The notes below the pieces were generated by a model. It was not told the DNA's origin and did not search any database. It saw only the letters and a program-made list of their open reading frames with translations. The translations under genes and the position numbers were made by a program. Shown one piece after another: positions 7,136 through 12,688 of a stretch of DNA of 12,688 bases (position 1 is the stretch's first letter; each line of letters begins with the position of its first letter). This DNA comes from Temnopleurus reevesii. Taxonomy: Eukaryota; Echinodermata; Echinoidea; Temnopleuroida; Temnopleuridae. The stretch lies in contig BQKZ01013616.1 in NCBI GenBank assembly GCA_036244855.1, positions 1-12,688 of the forward strand, read 5' to 3'.

Positions 7136-7381
7136 CTAAAGGGGCAGTCACAGCTGAGAGCTGATTCCACCCTGCTGCTAAACTGACTTACCTTAAAATC
7201 GGACTTTGGACCATAAATCAATATTTTGTTTAATCAATGAATTTGTACATTTGAGATTGAGAAAAATAACCTTTAAACGAGTGATTTCAAACTGAATAAG
7301 ACAGTAGGAATTCCAATTTGGTTGATGCACGGTTAGAAAGCAGGGTGGGGTCAGTCTGTAGGTGTGACTGCACCCCTTTAC
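7136..7381. mobile_element. Foldback/MITE-like element with 45-50 bp TIRs
   Basis: The left end CTAAAGGGGCAGTCACAGCT continues to CCACCCTGCTGCTAAACTG. The right end, read on the minus strand, is GTAAAGGGGTGCAGTCACAC then CCCACCCTGCTTTCTAACCG. The interior of about 150 bp is AT-rich and non-coding. The 69-codon minus frame at 7287-7496 overlaps it and has no recognisable domain. Confidence 0.65.
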
Positions 7382-8062
7382 CCTTACTTACCACCCAATA
7401 TATTGGCCACGGCCCAAGATATAAAATAGACTGAAATCTTAAATGGGAACTAACGCTAGACATTAATGTACTGCCAGTGGATGGAGAGAAATCCAATGCT
7501 CAAACTGCGAAATTTGAGCAACTCGGATGATTCCTTAAAAGGTTTTCAATTCTTCAATTTTTTATTTACACCCCTCATGGACACTGAAAGTTGAAAACCT
7601 ACATGCGCAAATCTCTGCCAACATCTCGTCCATTCATATTGTACACAAAATTTCACATTTTCTTCGTTTTATACAAAAGAAAACATTTTTTTTCTTTTCA
7701 ATGGGCACTTACCTCCCAAACGCACACCCACAAACAAACCATACATACGCACACGCACACACTTAGTATTCTATCTCCATATATTTTACAAACCAGTAAT
7801 GCAATTAATGCTTACAAATTTGAAATGCATACGTTGACTATGTCTCGTGCCCGATGCAATTTTTATATCAGCACGTCATCATGACGTCATTTCGACGCCA
7901 TTTTGTAATATCACATTATCATTCATTATTCATATTTGCTTTGCATGCACTTCAGGTCCAGAGTCAGCATGTTGACAAATTAATGTAGCGAAACATCAGA
8001 CAGACCACCTAATTCGTCCACGTGACAAATTAAAGTCTAATTATTATATTACACTGTACTAT

Positions 8063-8125
8063 TATCATTATTATTATTATTATTATTGCTATCATTATTT
8101 TCATCATCATCATCATAATCATTTA
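8063..8125. repeat. TTA/TCA microsatellite beside the exon B donor
   Basis: On the plus strand this is a TTA trinucleotide run followed by a TCA run. On the gene's strand it begins within 10 bases of the exon B donor and reads as GAT and AAT repeats. Confidence 0.85.
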
Positions 8126-8132
8126 TGCTTAC

Positions 8133-8295
8133 TTGGGCGTCAGACTGATCGCGTCGAAGGGCGGGAAGCGACGTTGCTCGTTCGTGGAGTCTTCGATCTT
8201 CAAACATCGTTTTCTCTGATTGCACTCTCCTTAGAGATGAATATTCCTGTCCTGTCACTTTGCAAATTGCTTCTTCCCATTCATTAGCCTGCAAC
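8133..8295 (-). CDS. Exon B: end of the PH-like domain and Ser/Arg linker
   Basis: This exon is 163 bp, phase 2 to 0. The acceptor is TTTTCTTTCTCGTAG and the donor is CCCAA|GTAAGC. The codon split between exons A and B reads AA|G (Lys), giving the joined text FIEFESKLQANEWEEAICKV. The ANEWEEAI segment matches the C-terminal amphipathic helix of PH domains, whose Trp is the family's most conserved residue, and this is the main evidence for the PH call. After the domain comes a polar, Arg/Ser-rich linker (SSLRRVQSEKTMFEDRR and later ATSLPALRRDQSDAQ) with RRVQS and RRDQS, which look like basophilic kinase sites. If the following intron were retained, the frame would run through an Asn/Asp-rich microsatellite to a stop at 8049. 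Confidence 0.88.
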
Positions 8296-8331
8296 CTACG
8301 AGAAAGAAAATACATTTAGGTAAAAGAATAG

Positions 8332-8605
8332 GGATACAGGCATCGTGGGGTAGTGGTTCTGACTCTTGCCTTCCAACCCTGGGATCGTAGTTTCGAATCC
8401 CACCAATGGCGTTAATTTCATTCGGCAAGAAATTAATCCACATTGCGTTGCACTCAACCCAGGTGAGGTGAATGGGTATTGGTAGGAAGGAATTCCTTGA
8501 ATGCGGTGAGCGCCGGATGGTAGCCATGCTATAGCCGAGTAATAATGCAAAGAGCGCTTAAAAACTCTTCGTTTTAAGCGCTATATAAATGTTGTGCATT
8601 ATTTT
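8332..8605 (+). mobile_element. tRNA-derived SINE (plus orientation)
   Basis: The A box lies in GTGGGGTAGTGGTTCTGAC (8345-8363) and the B box in AGTTTCGAATCCC (8389-8401), with normal tRNA-like spacing. The body is GAGGTGAATGGGTATTGG and GGTAGCCATGCTATAGCCG, and the tail is AAGCGCTATATAAATGTTGT then GCATTATT. It is the same family as 430-722. Its 5' end is about 37 bp upstream of the exon B acceptor, in antisense orientation to the gene. Confidence 0.88.
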
Positions 8606-8881
8606 ATAGGCAAGCCTAGGTCTGGGACAGAAATATCTTGATTTGATGAAAAACAGAAAAAGTAGACGAACTGATAGACTTGAAACAAATTGGATACTAC
8701 GTGAGAAAGTTGTGAATATTCGAATGATATGACTCAGTGGTTTTCATGCACATTGGCAACTTTTGATCAAGTTTATGACGTTTGACAAGCACTTCCCTGC
8801 GATTAGATTATCAAATTTGATTGCTGTTGAAATTTAATGGGGGCCTATCCATTCTCCTGGATTAATTTCGCCGCATCTGTT

Positions 8882-9360
8882 CCTTAAAAGAAAAGTCCAC
8901 CCCAAAAAAATCACATCTGTTCCTCATAATGAAGATATGAAAAAGAATTACAAAAATCGGACAAATGATAAGAAAATTATGAGCGTTTAAGTATTTGAGC
9001 AAATTGAAAACTGATGACATCACGGCGTGTACAATTGATCATTCATCATATCAAAATCAATGTTTGAAATTGTTACTTTTTCTGCAAAATATGATTCCCT
9101 CAAAACTATAAATGTAGGATATCCATAGATGTGCAGATCCCCTATTTGCATGTTCACATGAGTACAACGTTGTTTCTTCATGTAATAATGATGGTGAGTA
9201 GTGCCCCCATGACGTCATCAAAATTGGCAACATGTCAGGAATTTATCATTGATTTGCCAAATTTTTTTCAAATCATTAAACAATTAATAACGTGTTTATT
9301 ACTTATCCGATTTTCTTCAAATTTCTTTTTTGTTTTGCTCACCAAAATGTTCTGCTCCTG
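8882..9360. mobile_element. Probable old inverted-repeat element
   Basis: The left side has AAAGTCCACCCC and then AAAAATCGGACAAATGATAA followed by GAAAATTATGAGCGTTTA. The right side, read on the minus strand, has GAAAATCGGATAAGTAATAA and CACGTTATTAATTGTTTA, and a TGACGTCA lies at 9210-9217. The arms are only loosely similar, so boundaries and class are uncertain. The 76-codon frame at 9131-9361 is not convincing. Confidence 0.38.
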
Positions 9361-9585
9361 ATAACAAAGAATATTTTTGGATAGACTTTGAACATTGTCT
9401 GATGTTTTGGACATAGTTAGACCTGGTTATAAAATAAAAGCGTTTCGTGGCTGGCTTTAGAGTCGATTTATGACGCCATATTACCCAATTATACAGCTAT
9501 ATTCATCTTTCGTAGTTTAGAACGAATAATAACAGTTGAAAGTAAAGAACATTTTATTGTTTTAAAATCCTCATTTTCAACCCTT

Positions 9586-10055
9586 TTAAGCCCAAGTAAA
9601 GTTTTGGTAAAAGCGAATATTTTTATCGCCAGATTTTGTCTTTAAATCTATGTGAAATGAAATTAAACATATTGCACAAAAGATTGTGCGAAAAATGAAC
9701 GATCGGAGTTTGGGAAAAGCTATAACCTAAAATGTAGAATTTTTTTCTTTCTTGATAAAGGACAACTTCCCATTCTCAGAATAGGATGAAAATTTCAGAA
9801 TTTAATTGGTGTGTATATTTCTATATCATTGTCATGTCAGATCTCGGAAATAACTTTGTATTTGCCCGATAACAAGCAAAATAATGTTATAACCAAGAGA
9901 GGGCGCTAAATATGATTTAACGGTCAAATTCAAATTGTCAAAAGAATCAGTTCGTAAAAAATTTGCTATGGTATCAAAATGTGTATAAGAGTTACATGTC
10001 ATGATAAACATCCCCAAATTTCTTCATCTTTACCAAAACTATACTTGGGCTTTAA
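9586..10055. mobile_element. TTAA-flanked MITE, copy 1 (full length)
   Basis: The left end is TTAAGCCCAAGTAAAGTTTT then GGTAAAAG. The right end, read on the minus strand, is TTAAAGCCCAAGTATAGTTT then TGGTAAAG. That makes TIRs of about 27 bp with TTAA at both outer edges, which suggests TTAA target duplication as in piggyBac-type elements. It is about 470 bp and non-coding, and includes GAGAGGGCGCTAAATATGAT. The copy at 11587-12108 is the same family, and 12458-12688 is the same in inverse. Confidence 0.82.
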
Positions 10056-10689
10056 CACAAAAACAGGGCTTTTTCATCAATAACAGCGTCCATCCTTAAT
10101 GGTACATGCTTGCAATGAAAGACCAGGAGCACCTCTTAGATTGCAATATTGCACAAGGAAAACAAAACATATACTTCTAAAAATTCGTTAATTGTGGGGG
10201 TCGTTTCAATCCATATGTTCCAATCAGGAGAGATGAGTCACCAACCATACGTTAACGGTGACAATCCATTTCCCCTGAAAATATGTTGAAATGTTGGCTA
10301 GTGGATAAGGACAATTCTAATGTCCAAAATACGTCGCGCAATGAGAGCGGATACTATACAGCTCTCAGTCAGTAAATCGTCTGACATGGGATAAATGAAA
10401 TAATCCCCATAGCTATTCCAACCCTATTGCTATTTTGTCAAATTTTGCCTATACTGAAATAAAAAACAATATTGTACTTTTCTGAAAAGCAAAATGTAAT
10501 TGTGCAGATTATATTGTGATGCATAGCTGAACAAAGAAGCCTAGTACAAAAAAAGCAAACATTTAGACGAATCCATGTCATTCAACGCAACAATTTACAA
10601 AACCTATAATATGTACAAACAGGATAAAAGAAAAAAAGTAGCTTCGTTTTAAGTTTGAAACTTCCCAAACCCGCCTTCTGAAATACAGA

Positions 10690-10841
10690 ATACGGAAGAT
10701 CTACAATATGAATATAACATCTACGATAGAAATACGGAAGATCTATGATTGAAATACGGAAGATCTACGATAGAAATATGGGAGATCTACGATAGGAATG
10801 CGGAATATCTACGATAGAACTACGGAAGATATACATACAGC
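10690..10841 (+). repeat. 22-bp minisatellite, about 7 units
   Basis: The consensus unit is ATACGGAAGATCTACGATAG plus AA. Units 1 and 3-7 are 22 bp and unit 2 is 20 bp; identity between units is mostly 75-95% by eye. Most units contain AGATCT. It lies about 100 bp downstream of exon A in the transcript. No function is evident. Confidence 0.88.
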
Positions 10842-10945
10842 ATGCAGCAAAACCTTATAGTTTCGGCTCTAAGCGTGAACCCTACTGTCCACATACGATC
10901 ATATCAAATATTTAGCACCTCCAACAAAACAACCGATTTACTTAC

Positions 10946-11124
10946 TTGCTTTCAAACTCTATGAAGAAGAGTAAACTTCCCTCTGGACCGCCTGTAATTT
11001 CGAGGATAGTGTCTGTTTGACGTTTCACATGCTTTACACGGGCAGACACGCCGTCATCAGGGTCAGTCTGGTAACATTTTAGGGTTTTTCTTTTAAGCAC
11101 CCAGGTGAAGCGCTTCTTGGTGCT
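10946..11124 (-). CDS. Exon A: start of the visible PH-like domain
   Basis: This exon is 179 bp, phase 0 to 2. It follows a pyrimidine-containing acceptor ending CTAATACAG and ends at a strong donor, GCAA|GTAAGT. It encodes 59 residues starting STKKRFTWVLKRKTLKCYQ. A basic strand with KRF and WVL followed by LKCY is the usual beta-2/beta-3 pattern of PH domains; later the exon has ILEITGGPEGSLLFFIEFES, which resembles the late strands before the C-terminal helix. Beta-1, usually carrying a G-x-L or W-L motif, is missing and should be in the preceding exon outside the window. The basic residues KK, KRK and VKHVKR could contact phosphoinositide head groups; that is inference. A start inside this exon is unlikely because the acceptor is good and the domain begins before it. 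Confidence 0.85.
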
Positions 11125-11350
11125 CTGTATTAGGTGTAGATCAAGGAGAAGCAATAATCAGACAATATATTGCCCATTTCATTCAAACTTTTTTGTCTGT
11201 TTGACAAACAGATTTTTGCGCTTTCAATCAGAGCAAGATTTATTTATTGACCATGTTGACGTGGAGAACTCCCTCAATGTTGTGCATGTTTCTGATATTG
11301 ACCCAAGAAAAGAAAATCGTTTGGTTGCCCTTCAAGGGATTTCCACAAAT

Positions 11351-11434
11351 GCCCCTAAACATTCTATTCAAATGCACAGTACTATATATGACCTCATATA
11401 CAGTACTCTGCATATGAAGAGAATTTTTAGGGGC
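11351..11434. repeat. 84-bp palindrome with miRNA-precursor-like hairpin
   Basis: Two 42-base arms meet at 11392/11393. The left arm starts GCCCCTAAACATTCTATTCA, and the right arm read on the minus strand starts GCCCCTAAAAATTCTCTTCA. By eye 36 of 42 positions are identical. A transcript of either strand would fold into one hairpin with six isolated mismatches and a small loop. It could be a tiny foldback transposon or a hairpin RNA; there is no evidence of transcription. Confidence 0.75.
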
Positions 11435-11586
11435 GTTCCCAAATTGGCTCACTAAAATATAAAGAAAAATTATTTTAAAATGTATGGGACACATTTGGGA
11501 GCTCTCTCATTCACAAGGGTGATGGTAAGGATAGCATAGATCATCACAAGTCAACATGCATTGTCATAAAAGTTGGCCTTTAAGTA

Positions 11587-12108
11587 TTAAAGCCCAAGTA
11601 AAGTTTTGGTAAAAGCGATTTTTTTTTGTAGAGCCAAATTTTGTCTTCACATCTATATAAAATGAAATATAGTATCATGAACATGTTGCACAAAAGATTG
11701 TACGAAAATTGAACGAGTTTTGGAAATGCTATACCATAATATGTGAAGAATATTTTAGTGTCGTGTCCCGCGACACTAATTCAACATTTTCTTTCTTGAT
11801 AAACGACAATTTCTCATGCACAGAATTGGATGGACATTTCAGAATTGTATTATTGTGTATACCTTTTTATCATTCTATTGTCAAATCTCGGAAATAACTT
11901 TGTATATGCCCGATAACAAGCAAAATATTCTTATAAGGAAGAGAGGGCGCTAAATATGATTTAACGGTCAAAATCAAATTTTCAAAAGAATTAGTTCGTT
12001 AAAGAAATATGTTATGGTCTCAAAATGTGTATCAGAATTATATGTCATGATAAACATCCCAAAAATTCTTATTTCTTAATCTTTATCAAAACCATACTTT
12101 GGCTTCAA
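11587..12108. mobile_element. TTAA-flanked MITE, copy 2 (full length)
   Basis: The left end TTAAAGCCCAAGTAAAGTTT continues TGGTAAAAGCG. The right end, read on the minus strand, is TTGAAGCCAAAGTATGGTTT. It aligns through its length with 9586-10055 in the same orientation, with shared blocks such as GATCTCGGAAATAACTTTGT-like and GAGGGCGCTAAATATGATTT. It also carries a small palindrome, GTGTCGTGTCCCGCGACAC (11758-11776), that copy 1 lacks. The right-end TTAA is mutated to TTCAA. Confidence 0.8.
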
Positions 12109-12457
12109 TTTCCTTTTGAATTCCCGACGGACTGACGCTATTAAAAATGACATTCAAGGAATATCACAAGATCTTTAACGCCTAATATCCCATTCACGAT
12201 TCTACCGAGAACTTTTTAAAAGTATTTGCTAAATGGATAAAGGTACGCCAATTAACCAAACACAAATTTTAATTAAATTGAACTTGTGTAGATCCACTTT
12301 GTTAGCAGATATTATAACCAAATTTAGAAAATGACTTTCTAAATCTTGACTTTTGCACTAGTTCATTGTAATATCACGAAATTGTGTGTTAGATGTAATT
12401 GTAATATATAGACATCATAACCAATAAATATAGAAAAACACACGAAAAATGTCTTAA

Positions 12458-12688
12458 AGCCCAAATATATAGTTTTGGAAAATATTGAGAAATGTGAATT
12501 TTACGGGATATCTATTATGACATAATATCTTACACACATTTCGAGACCATAACATAGTTGTTACGAACTAATTCCATTTGAAAATTTGAATTTGACCGTT
12601 TATCATATTTAGCGCCATAATTTCTTGGTATCAACAATATTCTGTTTGTCACCTGGCATATGCAAGGTTATTGCCGGGAATTGACAAA
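12458..12688. mobile_element. TTAA-flanked MITE, copy 3 (inverted, partial)
   Basis: It starts TTAAAGCCCAAATATATAGT, which corresponds to the right end of the other copies. On the minus strand it then follows their right halves, including GCGCTAAATATGATAAACGG. The other end lies beyond the window. With copy 2 it forms a long inverted pair separated by about 350 bp. Confidence 0.75.

Larger units (their letters stand above)
6218..8132 (-). other. Intron B-C
   Basis: This intron of about 1.9 kb contains the 112-bp tandem duplication (to 6436), a TIR element (6522-6719), a direct repeat pair (6858-7003), a foldback element (7136-7381), a degenerate CA tract (about 7720-7762) and a TTA/TCA microsatellite next to the exon B donor (8063-8125). 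The stretches 7400-7700 and 7760-8040 show nothing but AT-rich sequence and one TGACGTCA palindrome at 7882-7889. Confidence 0.6.
8296..10945 (-). other. Intron A-B, the largest complete intron
   Basis: This intron of about 2.65 kb contains a plus-strand SINE (8332-8605), a probable old inverted-repeat element (8882-9360), a full TTAA-flanked MITE (9586-10055) and a 22-bp minisatellite (10690-10841). The stretches 8610-8880 and 10060-10680 show nothing that I can recognise. Confidence 0.65.
54..11124 (-). other. Multi-exon gene (partial) for a PH-domain-like adaptor protein
   Basis: This entry spans the gene model joining exons A to H. Exon phases run 0/2, 2/0, 0/2, 2/2, 2/0, 0/0, 0/0 and 0/0, so all seven junctions fit without a stop and give about 381 codons (388 if the TGA at 56-54 ends the gene). 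Every intron is GT-AG. The order along the fragment is: PH-like domain at residues about 1-80, Ser/Arg linker about 83-114, acidic tract about 122-168, Tyr-bearing segments at about 163-222, helical segment about 246-292, and a Pro/Gly/Cys-containing tail about 293-381. PH domains bind phosphoinositides or proteins at membranes, so a cytoplasmic signalling adaptor is inferred. I do not recognise the orthologue, hence no symbol. The first coding exon, promoter and PH strand beta-1 must lie beyond 12688. The eight-way phase agreement makes a real gene very likely; the function is much less certain. Confidence 0.85.
11125..12688 (-). other. Intron upstream of exon A (runs out of the window)
   Basis: This is the 3' part of the intron before exon A, ending at a CTAATACAG acceptor. 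It holds an 84-bp palindrome (11351-11434), a full TTAA MITE (11587-12108) and part of a third copy (12458-12688). The open frames on both strands at 11105-11494 mirror each other because of the palindrome and are not genes. Nothing is recognised at 12110-12455. Confidence 0.6.

Noticed and set aside
8346..8410. Possible true tRNA gene at the A and B boxes
   Set aside because: There is no complete cloverleaf with acceptor stem and anticodon arm, and the same head with a long shared body recurs at 430-722, so it is a SINE head.
8296..8550. Two overlapping minus frames of 84 and 90 codons upstream of exon B
   Set aside because: They are translations of the SINE in antisense; one merely runs into exon B sequence in the wrong register.
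7882..9217. TGACGTCA (CRE-like) palindromes at 7882-7889 and 9210-9217 as enhancers
   Set aside because: An 8-bp site is expected by chance or as part of repeats; the second lies in a probable inverted-repeat element. No other regulatory cluster is visible.
10690..10841. Regular repeats considered as a CRISPR array
   Set aside because: The units are directly adjacent with no unique spacers and the DNA is plainly animal, so this is a minisatellite.
11105..11494. Overlapping open frames of 116 and 84 codons on opposite strands
   Set aside because: Their similar protein texts (STIYDLIYST and STVYEVIYST) arise because both cross the 84-bp palindrome. The plus frame also overlaps exon A's first bases in antisense.

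Overview
The window is animal nuclear DNA and most likely comes from an echinoderm, probably a sea urchin. It is AT-rich and made of short exons in long introns. The introns hold two tRNA-derived SINEs of one family, several short terminal-inverted-repeat (MITE-like) elements and simple repeats. No bacterial or viral gene organisation is visible. The echinoderm call rests on the look of the repeats, not on a database match, and is moderate at best.

One gene on the minus strand crosses almost the whole window. I assembled eight exons (A to H, in transcription order) from splice signals, open frame and phase: A 11124-10946, B 8295-8133, C 6217-6006, D 4543-4442, E 3637-3559, F 1457-1422, G 901-797, H 344-78. 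All seven junctions keep one reading frame and give about 381 codons with no stop. The fragment starts inside a pleckstrin-homology (PH) like domain (exons A and B, ending in a helix with the family's invariant Trp). It continues through a Ser/Arg-rich linker, an acidic Glu/Lys/Asp tract (C), tyrosine-containing segments (C, D, E) and a helical then Pro/Gly/Cys-containing tail (F to H). This is the layout of a cytoplasmic membrane-recruited adaptor. I cannot name the orthologue. The 5' end of the gene lies beyond 12688. The 3' end is either a TGA at 56-54 or beyond position 1.

Layout by region: 1-900 holds exons H and G with a minus-strand SINE between them. 900-3560 holds microexon F and a long intron with an inverted dispersed repeat, a retroelement-like 3' tail, a G-run and a TIR element. 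3560-4550 holds exons E and D with a decayed copy of exon D, pyrimidine-rich tracts and a 68-bp-arm foldback between them. 4550-6220 is an intron with repeat fragments, then exon C, whose acceptor lies in a 112-bp tandem duplication. 6440-8130 is an intron with a second TIR element and a foldback element. 8130-8610 holds exon B with a plus-strand SINE just upstream of its acceptor. 8610-10945 is an intron with a probable inverted-repeat element, a TTAA-flanked MITE and a 22-bp minisatellite. 10946-11124 is exon A. 11125-12688 is an intron with an 84-bp palindrome, a second full TTAA MITE and part of a third in inverted orientation.

Nothing here looks like an unknown defence or enzymatic system. 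The points most worth checking are the decayed duplicate exon, the duplicated splice acceptor, the miRNA-like palindrome and the several MITE families in one gene's introns.
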